Assembly (NCBI GenBank): GCA_019044685.2
Contig: JAGTXX020000003.1
Coordinates: 1,116,001-1,180,000 of the forward strand
Source: Nannochloris sp. 'desiccata'
Taxonomy: Eukaryota; Chlorophyta; Trebouxiophyceae; Chlorellales; Chlorellaceae
DNA: 64,000 bases
Direction: 5' to 3'
The translations under genes and the position numbers were made by a program. Of this stretch, positions 54,720 to 64,000 are shown piece after piece (within the stretch, counting starts at the first letter, position 1; each line of letters starts with the position of its first letter). The notes under the pieces are model-generated. The model was not told the origin of the DNA. It saw only the letters and a list, made by a program, of their open reading frames with translations, and did no database searches.

Positions 54720-55648
54720 ATGAGCACGCCTGGCCCGTCCGCAAAGTCGGAAAAGTTTGTTGCCGAAGAATTTTCTCGACTGTTGCAAAAAGGTCGCAAG
54801 CATCTCGTTTTAGAAGAAGTCCTACATTTCCAAGCTAAGGGTGCAACAATACCGGTAGATTTGTGCCACCTGGGAATCCTCTGGGTGTTAGACAGGTGCA
54901 CCATTTTGTATTTTTGATGTCCTGGCGTTGGTTGGTGCCTTTGTCTCACTGTCACAGTGTGACTCACTTTAAATATTTTATATCTCTATGCAGGGATCAC
55001 GATGGAAAGTTCACATTAGAAGATTTTATAGCACTGGCTAACATGTGTAGAAGACGGAGTAGATGCTACCAGTCATTTGAATACTCTGCACAGTTGTCGG
55101 GTTTTTGTTCATTGCAATTGTGGCATGCAATGTCGAGACCTAATGGCCAAGAAGCTTACGTTAATTGGTAGGTTTTGGAATGAAATAATGCACTTAGGAC
55201 TTATTTATACCGAAATATTGAAACAAAATGGGTATATATGTATGCTTTGGATGGTATTTTTATCAGTCTTCTCACAGACCACAACCACCGCTCTTCTTAC
55301 TTTTTCTTCCGCAGGATATGTGCCCTTTTAATGGAAAATAGCCATGAAAGACGCCGTTTTTGGCGCTATGGCACCCAACAATACCTTCATGTGGACACAA
55401 TTGAAGCTCTACACCACTTGTTACGTGTTCAAGACACCTTGGGGGTAGATTTCCAGGGGTTCTTTGATTTGTTACAACGTGTCGGTGAGGAGAGGCGGCT
55501 GATGGATCTAGGTGATGAGGAACAGGACGATTGGGTACCACTAGGAGTGGTAAAAGACTTCGCACATGCGTCATATCGTGGTGCGCATCGGTTAATGGCG
55601 GATATATGCCCTGTTGATGAATGGCTAGACGTGAATGATGTGCCTTAG
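54720..55648 (+). CDS. EF-hand domain protein
   Basis: Three exons, 54720-54895, 54994-55167 and 55315-55648, encode 227 residues; introns are 98 and 147 bp and all joins are in frame. The first intron interrupts the calcium loop: exon 1 ends WVLDR and exon 2 begins DHDGKFTLEDFIALA, giving a 12-residue DRDHDGKFTLED EF-hand loop. A preceding helix contains LEEVLHFQAKGATIPVDLC. The rest is helical (LLMENSHERRRFWRYGTQ, then VDTIEALHHLLRVQDT, FQGFFDLLQRVGEE), possibly including degenerate EF-hands. A calcium-binding regulatory role is inferred; partners are unknown. Splice sites and phase make the gene model strong. Confidence 0.8.
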
Positions 55649-56523
55649 TAGAAATATGTAGATTCAAAAAAGAAAATCCCTCTGACGAAAATAAAATAAA
55701 TATAATTTATGCCCGAAAGAAAGAGGCAGCATGTTCTTAATTTCATCCTTTCACCCTTAATTGTGTATTAGATTACAGTACTATTTCTAGTTTATTTTAG
55801 AGTATCGATCTATTTTCTATCTTTCAGTTACTTTCCATCTGTTGACTCGACTTTATTTTGACACAGACACACTCTTTTATTTTCTTCGACATTTCTACTT
55901 CTCGTCGTTTAAAACTAGTCAACTTCAATTAATTAAACGCTAGACAAAACCAACCATTGGTATGTTATATATTGCTACAAGTGTGATCATTTATTCCAAT
56001 ACTTCAAGCCAGCAGGGCTCGTCAGAAAGAAAGAAAAAGACCAGACAAAGAAGAGACGCTGCTCTGGGGGCTGAAACACGTATACGCGGTAAAAAGTTAG
56101 AGGGAGGAAGGGTGAGAGATGTATGGGATATATAAAATAGATTGGGGTTAAAAGAAAGAATATCAAGGAGGGACTAAAACTGGAAACTCCGTTGATTATT
56201 TCGAGATGAGCTGTCGTTTAGACAAGTTATATAGTCTGCTAAGGAGAAACCTTTGAATAAAAGAAAAGGCAAGTGGGAAGGAAAATACTCACATATATGT
56301 ATGTATGTATGTATATTTTGAGCCGTCTAGGCTAGCATTAAGGTATTAGAGAAAAAGAAAGAGGCTGTAAAAGAGGGAGAAGAGTAATTTTCAACTCGTT
56401 AAAAAGAATTATTTTATAAATGATGATATTTCATGTTGAGTTCATACCCCAGCAACTACGAGCACATGTTTTAATTTTTTGGGGAGGAAAAGGAGCACAA
56501 AGAGTAGTGCAAGTAAGAGGTCG
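55649..56523. other. Convergent 3' region, EF-hand / NIN-like
   Basis: An 875-bp AT- and purine-rich interval holding two facing 3' UTRs. It includes an ATGT tetranucleotide repeat (about 56295-56315). A minus-to-plus shadow frame at 56420 overlaps the NIN-like CDS. No gene is supported. Confidence 0.5.
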
Positions 56524-58808
56524 TTATATAGCAGTGCTCAAAGGACCAGGCATATGCGCCGTAGAGAAAGGACCGTCCCCATCACCAGCACCACCAGCAC
56601 CATCGCCTCCTCTGTTTCTATCACCTGGGGGCGAGTTACCAACAGAGAAGGTTTCGAGATCGTCAGCAGCGAGGATATCTAGAGATTCTAAGCTATGGTT
56701 TTGAGTATTCAGATCTCCCATTACACCATCGCCTTTGAAAACATCATTGGGACGCCCACCGCCGCCGCTGATTTCACCATTAAGTACGCCACCAGCAGGG
56801 GGATCAATCCCTGGGACAAATACAATTTGAGCTGCAGCCCCAGTATTTGAAAAAGGAGGTCGTATCATATGCTGTGCAGCAGCAGCGGCTGCTGTTCTTG
56901 TATTAAAAAGAGGCATACCGCCTCCGCCATGACCTTGCTCTGTCGCCATTGCAGCTGCAGCAGCGACATGGTGACGGTCCCCGGTGCTATCTGCTGAGAT
57001 GGTCTGCCCACTAGTCCAACTAAACAAATGATCAGCTGCTGCAGCGGCAGCAGCAACAGCTGCAGCTTTATGCGAGGCCTCGTTTGCTTTACTCGCCAGC
57101 TCCCGCCGAGGCCATCTTTGCAAGCCTAATCGACGACAAGCCCTCTTTAATGTGGTTACACTGATGTCCATTTTAGCTGCTGCGTCTCGTAGACTCAGAT
57201 TGAAATGCGGGGAAAGATCACTTAATGTAATAGCGTTATCGCCATGGCCGTAGCTTGTAGCGTAGCCCTGAGGAACATTCACTACCCCTCCAATACTCGC
57301 CCAGCCATTGGCATCGCCATTCACTGCAGCAGCAGCTGCTGCTGCTCTTGGCTGCACCATCGCATCAAGAGGTAGAGCTCCATATCCATTCAAATTGATA
57401 GCAGCAGCATTTGCAGCAGCTAAAGCGTTAGCATGTACTCCTGGGATAGGATGCTGGCTGGTAGGTTCCCTACTGCCGCCGCTGCCGCTCCCAAGATTAC
57501 CGTTGCTCACATTGTTGTTGTTACTCTTATTTTTTGGGATATTCTGCCAGACGTGTTGTTGTAATGGGGCATCATCAGACATAATTAATTGGTTTCCTAT
57601 CTGAATTATACGGCTAGGTCGTAGAGGCACCGCGGCAGCTCCTGGAGTGTCACCGCCTCTATTAGATACTCGCAGTGTGTGTTCAGCATGTTCTGAGCCT
57701 CCAATCGCATCATCAGCTTCCGCAGCAGTACCAGCAGCGAAAGACACTAATCCGGGATGTTGCCAGCCAGCAGGTTGAGTATGAACCCCATTACTCGCTG
57801 CCCCCAGTCCTATGGACCGGCCACCGGCAAGTGCAGGCAGTGGCGGCGGCATCGAGGCAGCACCTGTGAGAGATGGAACTACCCCTCCAGCACGTGCATC
57901 GACTTTAGATTCAAATGCGGAAGCTTCAAATTCGGTTGTAATCGTTCTAAGGCCCAAACCAATCGTATCACCTTCTGCTTCTATTGTCCATAGTCCGGCG
58001 CCTTCTAAACAGACCTTTGCCCAATCAATCAACCCCGCAAACCGTTCGTTGTCTTCTGTTTGGACGACTTCCATAACTGCAGCCACTCTATCCCGGGAAG
58101 AAGTCGCATAAACAGGCAAAAATAAGCAGCAGTTGACATGACAGCGTTGAGCTTCGGCGACGCGCAGATAGACACTTTGATCGTATTGCTGGACACTTCT
58201 GGTAAGCTCAGGCTCCCCACTGATATAGACACGGCCAACTGGAAGGATAGAAGGAGGGACAATGTTTTAATATCTGGAAAAATAAAGGTCTTGGGTGTCC
58301 GGGGAAATGTGCGGCAGGGGTTGAACAGAAACATATATATTTTTTAAAGGATTACTTCTATTATGGAAGCTGCACTCACCTGGACCCATCATCCGTGGTT
58401 TTGTTGTGTCTGTGCTAAATTTATATTTGCAGGAAATGCAACGGAACAACGCCAGCAGGTCAGCAGTTCCATTGACGCAAAATGACAAGCCCTACAAGTA
58501 GATAAATTCGAGATTAATGTCTAGATCTTTAACAAACCATAGAATCAGCATTTACGAGCGAGTCTAAAAACGTACCTGCGTGTTCATAACGACGCCTCCG
58601 TCGTCTCCTGGCTCAGGAACCCATGCCTGAACAAAGGAAAAATCAAATTTGGATCAGTCTGCACGCTAGATCTTTACGTAAATGCACGTATACTTACCTG
58701 TGTCAATGTACCCATTTTACTAGAGCCAAGTTGGGCTCCAAAGGCCCCAATTGCCTTGCTCAATTTCTCATTTATCGAATTTTCACTCCCCGACGACCAG
58801 TTTGCCAT
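56524..58808 (-). CDS. NIN-like (NIT2-type) RWP-RK transcription factor
   Basis: Four exons, 58698-58808, 58576-58626 (51 nt), 58380-58491 and 56524-58238, encode 662 residues; introns are 71, 84 and 141 bp. Joining them restores the NLP N-terminal GAF-like region in order: AWVPEPGDDGGVVMNTQGLS, CKYKFSTDTTKP, GRVYISGEPELTRSVQQYDQ, CCLFLPVYATS, AAVMEVVQTEDN. The RWP-RK DNA-binding domain (around residues 370-420) is HFNLSLRDAAAKMDISVTTL followed by KRACRRLGLQRWPRREL. There is no C-terminal PB1 domain, as in Chlamydomonas NIT2. Long Gly/Asn/Ala-rich linkers fill the rest. NLPs activate nitrate assimilation genes in plants and algae; that role is inferred here. Confidence 0.92.
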
Positions 58809-59126
58809 TTTGCCCGTTTCCTTTACGCTAATTTTAAAACTCGATTGCTTTCAAAGTCGTGCCATTTGTCCCAAGCTCGAATGTCATAGTTTGTCCCAAA
58901 CCATAGAAGATTTGCTCTTGAGATTAAGTTTGAACTTACTGTTTACTTTTATGCTCTCGCACTGTTCTCCAAATTAATTAAGTCTTACAGTCAACTGAGG
59001 GAAAAATACTAAAGGCAGAGGAGGCAACTAAACACCAATAAACACGCAACTTATCTCGTAAAGTGTACCTCAGTTTCTGAGGTACTGCTGGCGGCATCTC
59101 AACCAACGAGATTGGCCAACACATAT
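58809..59126. other. Intergenic between rhodanese and NIN-like genes
   Basis: It holds the promoter of the NIN-like gene and the 3' UTR of the rhodanese gene, both minus strand. AT-rich; no further exon or element is evident. Confidence 0.45.
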
Positions 59127-59891
59127 TTACTTCTTAACATCTGTAACAACGTTATTTGTTCTTCCGGCCTTGGAAGTATCATATTCGTTCTCGCCCTGCA
59201 TCGGTAAACCTTCCTTGAACCAAGCTAAAACACCTCCGCTTAAATGCATGACACGCTCTGCAGGCAACGCCCCACTATAAATAAGCTTCCAGCACGCCTT
59301 GAGAGAACGAGACGCCTTTCCAGTGGGAAAATTAGGAGTAGCAAAAGGGGTACCTCCAGCTTCACAAGCCAAAATAACAATCTTGTCGGAGCCGGCGGCA
59401 GCGGCAGCCATTGCGGGAAACTCAGGGTTGGCTTCAGTGGGATTCACACCATTCGCGCGCATAACTAACATTTTCAACATGCTTTGGAAACCGCCACTGC
59501 CGTCAGTTTTGATAACTCTAAAGGCAGGACAGCTTACTGAACCAGCAGGATGACTTTCTGTATAATCGTCTGCTAAGCGAATATCCAAGAGAACAGCTTT
59601 ACCCTCATCAACCATGATGGAAGCTTCATCTGCAGTTAGACTTCGTAGATTATATTTCTCGGTCAATTGCTTGTAGATGCTGTCCCAGCTAGGGTATTTG
59701 TTGGCATATGGATCAGCGTCGCCTCCAGCGGCGTAGGTGATCACAGAGCTTCTACTTTCCAACCGAGGAGCCTTAATCTGGTCCTTTTTGAAGGCAGATG
59801 CAATGTGCATTGGATTCTGACGAACATTTTGTGCAATATTTACCCTGCCAGGGGTAGTTAGGCGGGGCGTGCTTAAGTTGGATGCGATCAT
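59127..59891 (-). CDS. Rhodanese-domain protein, plastid-targeted
   Basis: Single exon, 254 residues. The first ~50 residues are basic, Ser/Thr/Arg-rich and lack acids at the start, typical of a chloroplast transit peptide. A rhodanese fold follows: LTADEASIMVDEGKAVLLDI, RLADDYTESHPAGSVSCPAF, and the active-site loop VILACEAGGTPFATP with the catalytic cysteine, then VMHLSGGVLAWFKEGLPM at the end, a signature of plant single-domain sulfurtransferases. The fold carries persulfide on cysteine; some plastid members are structural or thylakoid-associated. The ACEAGG loop differs from the common CxxGxR form, so activity is uncertain. Confidence 0.88.
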   Translation of the reverse strand: MIASNLSTPRLTTPGRVNIAQNVRQNPMHIASAFKKDQIKAPRLESRSSVITYAAGGDADPYANKYPSWDSIYKQLTEKYNLRSLTADEASIMVDEGKAVLLDIRLADDYTESHPAGSVSCPAFRVIKTDGSGGFQSMLKMLVMRANGVNPTEANPEFPAMAAAAAGSDKIVILACEAGGTPFATPNFPTGKASRSLKACWKLIYSGALPAERVMHLSGGVLAWFKEGLPMQGENEYDTSKAGRTNNVVTDVKK

Positions 59892-60222
59892 TCTTGTACA
59901 AGATGAGGTCTTATCAGGATTAATATTCGGATAAAGCTGCTAGTAATTATATTAACTGAAGTTCATTAGCAAGCTAATACAAAATTTAACTGTGATAAAG
60001 CTTCTTTTAGCTACTAATGATTCCTATCTGCCAAAGATTTTTTCTTTTTTAACTTCAGCGCCCTGAGAGCAGTCACACAATTTTTTATTTATTCAGTTTG
60101 TAGCCTTACATAACAGGGCGCAGGTACCTTCTACTGGCACTGTACTGTACCATAGAACAGATTTTCCACCAAAAGGCGCAACCAGTACAAAATCAAATGA
60201 TCTAAATGGCAAATCTTTCTCT
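59892..60222. other. Intergenic between cyclase and rhodanese genes
   Basis: It holds the 3' UTR of the cyclase gene and the rhodanese promoter. A minus-strand frame at 60093-60353 overlaps the cyclase end in another phase and is a shadow. Nothing else is seen. Confidence 0.45.
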
Positions 60223-62705
60223 TTATTGTCCCAATACTTCAGTCCTATATTTCCCCAGCGCCCAAATAGGGAAGATATTTCTGTAATTGGCATAAGTAAT
60301 AGCACAATTCCTATTAAACACCCCACTAATGTGCTGCATAGGCCAATCCCCACTCTTCTCCTGCGCTGTAATCAAAAATCTGGCAGCAGCATCAAGTGGC
60401 TTCCTATCAATTTTATGCCATCCACCAGCAATGAGCGCCTGCAACGCCCACCCTGTATTAACAGCATGGCTCATTTCCCCTTCAAGCTGAGAATACACCT
60501 TATCCTGACATGATAAGTAACTCTCACCCCATCCACCATCTTCTCGTTGCTTTGATAATAAAAATTCGCATGCTTTGCGTGCTGCGCTAGAATTCAAAGC
60601 ATTTTCACCGACAGCTGCAAACGCCTCCAACCCAAACCAGGTCCCATAGGTGAAGCATACACCCCAAGAGCCGTACCACGATCCGTCTGTACGTTGAATA
60701 CTTTTAATATACTTAATACCGCGTTTAATAGAAGCATCAATCTCTAGACTACGGTGTTCAGGGTGGGACTTCACAAATGCCGTTAAGGCCGTGATGCACG
60801 CTGAGCTACATTCAACGTAGCAGTAGTCTATAATGATATCACCAAACGTCTCAGAAGGGTTTAAAGTTTCCAGAATAGGGAACGAACGGGTGTTTTCATA
60901 CGTTGCCCAGCCGCCATCAGGGTTTTGATAGCTTAAAATAACGTTTACACAATCGTGGAGACGTGGCGCTGGGATTGCAGGGCCGCCACTTTTAGTTCCG
61001 AGCTCTGCCAGAGTGATTGCCGCTTTCAACCCTTCACTAGAGCAATCAGAAATAGGCCAACCATGGTCTCTAGTTGAGAATGGCCATGCACCTTTACTAA
61101 TATGGCGATAATACTCTCCTAAAGGTTGCTGAGGTTCATCAATTACTTGACTTTTTTCCAAATATCTACCGGCATTAATTAAACACCTAGAAAACTCGTT
61201 TGCAAGTCCAGTTTCGGCAATGGCTTGCACGGCAAACGCTGTATCCCATAATTGCGATCCATTATACCCCTGCATCTTCATTCCGTCCTCTGCGACCCAT
61301 AAGTAATCATATACGCGAGGTAAATGCCGACGGAACGCCTCAGATCCTGGATCTTCGAACCAGCAACACAGCATATTAAGCACTTTATTCACTGGGCCAA
61401 TATCAATATATCGTGTATTTTCATCTTCATAATGGATATGTTTCATGCATTCGGCTAAAGCCTTGGTACGCAACTTTGAGTTAAGGAGAACCCGCTCGGT
61501 TTTAGAAAGAGCCCACCAAACAAAGTCTTGAATCAATGGGTGCGGGTAATATAAATCTTCTTTTGCACATAGATTTCGTGCTTGATCCCAATTAATAGAT
61601 TCGTACGGCATAGGGTAGAGTTCTTCCCGTATAGCAGCAATCAACGCAGAAGGCTTTGCTCTGCCACGTCGGCCATAGACATACGACATTGGCAAGTAGA
61701 CCATACGGCAATGACACCAAAAACGACCAGGATGTGCCCATCCAATACCTGTCCAGCCAGAATACGGTAACAACCACATCTCCGGGGGCATTGGATTTAA
61801 TCCTTCGTACTCGTAAACTCCAAGAACAGCCAACCAGAATTTACCCCACGAGGTGATGTGATGAGCGCCACCACGAGTATGAATCCACCCGCGAGCGCCT
61901 TCACTTACTTCATCGTCAGGGCCTACACCGAGTAAACGTAAGGTAACGTAGGATAATACAGTGCCAAACATGGTACTGGTGCCTTCTACGTGAAGGCCAA
62001 AACCACCGTCAGGGTTTTGATGATTGCGGAGGTACCTGATCATTTCTGCTTGATGTGGTGGCGTAAGTACAGAATCTAAGACGCCACAAGTATACAAAGC
62101 AATCACCATACCGGGCATAAGGAACATGGGGCCGCCGTAATCGCCAGGCCAATGGCCATCCTCGCATTGTAAAGTTTCGTAGAATGAAATGCCATTGCGG
62201 AGAGTGGCGTTTACATTTTCTGGAGTGGGGGAAGCGCCTTCTGGGATGGATGTGTCTACGGAAAAGGGACCAGAGGTACGTTTATGGGCAGCTTGCATCC
62301 TGTATTATTCAGAAATTTAGAGGGAAAGGTGGTAAGAAAGTTGAGAGCGAGGAAGAGGCGGGATTGGTTTTTCTGTTTGAAGAAAAAAAAGCAATCTTTT
62401 GAAATTTGAACCCGAGAAAGAGACCCCATAGCGGCGACAATCTCAAGGATATACTTCATTACCGATGTGTAACGTGCATCGTCATTAACAACCCCTAGAA
62501 AACCGCACCTGAGAAGCTCATCAGCGCTGTCTTTCTGATGGAATCTATTTGCTCTAAACTTTGTTTGGGCTTCTTCCACTGCTTTCCTTTCTTCAGGCGT
62601 TCCTGCATTTTCATCATAAACCCACACTTGTCTTCCAGCATTATTATTCAGACTTCGCAGCAAGGGATGTCCATCGCTATCAGACGCAGGAGCGAACTTC
62701 CACAT
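60223..62705 (-). CDS. CAS: Cycloartenol synthase-type oxidosqualene cyclase
   Basis: Two exons, 62509-62705 and 60223-62299, encode 757 residues, matching plant cycloartenol synthase. The 209-bp intron (AG|GTGCGG, AATACAG|G) joins DELLR to [12 protein letters not shown]-type repeats occur throughout ([45 protein letters not shown]). The active-site region reads [16 protein letters not shown]: the catalytic aspartate is kept but the usual DCTAE is DCSSE. Residues that separate cycloartenol from lanosterol synthases are of the cycloartenol type (Tyr in [14 protein letters not shown], His and Ile in HGWPIS). The enzyme cyclises 2,3-oxidosqualene to the first sterol precursor at the ER membrane. 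Confidence 0.94.
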
Positions 62706-62956
62706 CGCTTAATTTGATTAATCAACCCTTGAACTAGCCTACAAGTCAGTGGATCTCAACGAAAACCAACTGCTTTAGTAAAAATTATTGATGTTCGACA
62801 TAGGCGACGTGTTCCTTTAAAGTTGGTTCAGGAGGCGCTGGGCCCTACTTCTCAAGATTCTTTTGTCCTTTTCAAATTAGATCTTCTATATTTATTCATT
62901 CTAGACAGAGTAAAAGTCAGGCATTTTCACAACAAAATCCAAAATCAATTAAAAAT

Positions 62957-64000
62957 CTAAACATTCGGTGCCTTACGGTCCAAGAGAAGCCAAAGCCCTG
63001 CACAGTCGTCTGCTTCTTCAGATTCCATAACCGCCAAAAAATGAAGTCCATTAGTCGCCAGTTTCGTTTCCTCCCATGCCTGTGCTTCTGAAGTTGTCTC
63101 AAGGGTTCTCCTATATGCTGCATATCTCCATCTGTCATTCACCCCAGTCTCTAAAATTAAGAAAGCTCGGTCAGTGTCGGCAACAACCGCTGCAAGCTCT
63201 AGGCCATTAGTCCACGCTGCCATAGGATTAGCTCTTCTACTATAGACAGCAACCCCAGGAATGAGCGTTTCATCATTTACATCAAGTCCTAAGCGCGCAG
63301 TATCCAAGGTAGAGCCAAAAGCGCGGCCTGCTTCCACTGCTGCCAATTCACCGCGTAGAGCTCCGAGAGGGAGCTGGACAAACGACCAGGATTCTCCTCG
63401 CAGCGCGTCAGGAAGTTCATTAGGAGCACCTAAATCGAGGGTGAAGAGTGTAGATGCCTTTTCTGAGTAACCAGGGTGGACTTTGTAGACATTTTCAATT
63501 CGATCTTCCAGCCAGGCAGTGAGGGCAAAACAGCGACGAGAAGGGGTCGGCGTGACGTCAAGCTCTGTTAAGGCACGAGTAATAATAGTTTGCATCTGGC
63601 CACGGAAAAAACGGACCTTTTCGGGACGGAATGCGCCTTGCTGTGTAAGAACTTGCTCTAATGCGCGTTTAAGCTCGCTGCTGTTAATTTTATTGTTAGG
63701 AAAATACTGAGCGTACTCGAAATTGCGTTCAGGATCACAAATGAGCAGTTCCCAGATCTTCTTGCCGCGTTCATCTACAAGAGGTCTAGAGCAAAAATCT
63801 AATTCCCATTCAGTAGAGGTTGGTGCGCCCTTTTGGGTCGTAGTAAAGGGAGTGGCAGCCTCCATTGCATTTGAAGCACCATCTGCGCGGCAGAGGAACA
63901 ATGAACGTCTACTTCTTTGATGCGTAGATGCTACAGTTTTTATACTATGGGCAAATGTCGGCAATGAAGTGCTGCGAACAACTGTGGGAGCTGCAATGGG
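62957..64000 (-). CDS. TAB2/ATAB2-like chloroplast RNA-binding protein (5' end outside window)
   Basis: The frame runs off the right edge without an upstream ATG in view; 347 codons including the stop are visible. The first ~45 visible residues (TVASTHQRSRRSLFLCRADG) are transit-peptide-like. The mature part matches TAB2/ATAB2 nearly throughout: WELDFCSRPLVDERGKKIWE, YFPNNKINS, KVRFFRGQMQTIITRAL, RCFALTAWLEDR, WSFVQLPLGALRGEL, LIPGVAVYSRRANPMAAWTN, NGLHFLAVM and DDCAGLWLLLD. In Chlamydomonas, TAB2 binds the psaB leader and is needed to translate this photosystem I subunit; ATAB2 has a similar plastid role. An in-frame ATG at about residue 45 is too late to be the true start. Confidence 0.93.
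   Translation of the reverse strand, partial: PIAAPTVVRSTSLPTFAHSIKTVASTHQRSRRSLFLCRADGASNAMEAATPFTTTQKGAPTSTEWELDFCSRPLVDERGKKIWELLICDPERNFEYAQYFPNNKINSSELKRALEQVLTQQGAFRPEKVRFFRGQMQTIITRALTELDVTPTPSRRCFALTAWLEDRIENVYKVHPGYSEKASTLFTLDLGAPNELPDALRGESWSFVQLPLGALRGELAAVEAGRAFGSTLDTARLGLDVNDETLIPGVAVYSRRANPMAAWTNGLELAAVVADTDRAFLILETGVNDRWRYAAYRRTLETTSEAQAWEETKLATNGLHFLAVMESEEADDCAGLWLLLDRKAPNV

Noticed and set aside
60093..60353. Small membrane-protein-like frame
   Set aside because: Overlaps the cyclase 3' coding end in another phase and continues into its 3' UTR; no independent evidence.
1..64000. CRISPR array, prokaryotic operon or intact transposon
   Set aside because: No regularly spaced direct repeats, no transposase or reverse-transcriptase reading frame, and spliced eukaryotic genes throughout.

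Overview
The window reads as nuclear DNA of a green alga (Chlorophyta). About 28 spliced protein-coding genes lie on both strands with no operons. Introns are mostly 70-320 bp and GT-AG, with two probable GC-AG introns. The gene content is green-lineage: a NIN-like RWP-RK regulator, a TAB2/ATAB2 chloroplast translation factor, a cycloartenol-type oxidosqualene cyclase, CRY-DASH, a GTG/GPHR channel-like protein, a LUMINIDEPENDENS-like protein and a plant-type ITPK. TGTAA, the usual chlorophyte polyadenylation signal, follows several stop codons. The species cannot be named from this sequence. I predicted exon joins by eye from splice sites, reading phase and family knowledge; nearly all sum to whole codons.

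Layout, left to right. 0-5 kb: class 3 lipase and LUMINIDEPENDENS-like protein, both minus. 5.6-10.8 kb: membrane-anchored M1 aminopeptidase (minus) divergent from ClpP (plus). 11-15 kb: CRY-DASH with an RGG tail (minus) divergent from GPHR (plus). 15-18.7 kb: palmitoyl-protein thioesterase and a CARM1/PRMT4-type methyltransferase with a one-base frame break (both minus). 19-23 kb: HAD hydrolase, an unrecognised basic protein with a TATA box and a long foldback in its promoter, and a RING protein (all plus). 23.4-32.4 kb: ATR checkpoint kinase in four exons (minus). 32.7-37 kb: TyrRS (plus), SWR1 subunit YL1/VPS72 (minus), small heat-shock protein (plus). 37-44 kb: SFI1-like centrin-binding protein (minus), PAC1-like proteasome chaperone (plus), ITPK (minus), selenocysteine-lyase-like NifS protein (plus). 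44.5-51.3 kb: an ENTH-ArfGAP fusion (minus), a CSPP1-like coiled-coil protein (plus), an SR/U2AF65-like protein with one RRM (minus). 51.9-55.6 kb: a GC-richer stretch with a broken PD-(D/E)XK-like gene, a 130-residue unknown protein (minus) and an EF-hand protein (plus). 56.5-64 kb: NIN-like RWP-RK factor, rhodanese, cycloartenol synthase and TAB2 (all minus); TAB2 runs off the right edge.

The genes do not form one pathway; most are housekeeping or regulatory. Many sit in head-to-head pairs separated by about 240-360 bp, which suggests shared bidirectional promoters. I found no CRISPR array, complete transposon, rRNA or convincing tRNA. The observations most worth following are the ENTH-ArfGAP fusion with clathrin-box and DPF motifs, the CRY-DASH with a long RGG tail, the 103-nt symmetric foldback upstream of a TATA box, the single-RRM U2AF65-like protein, and the frame breaks in the PRMT4-like and nuclease-like genes.
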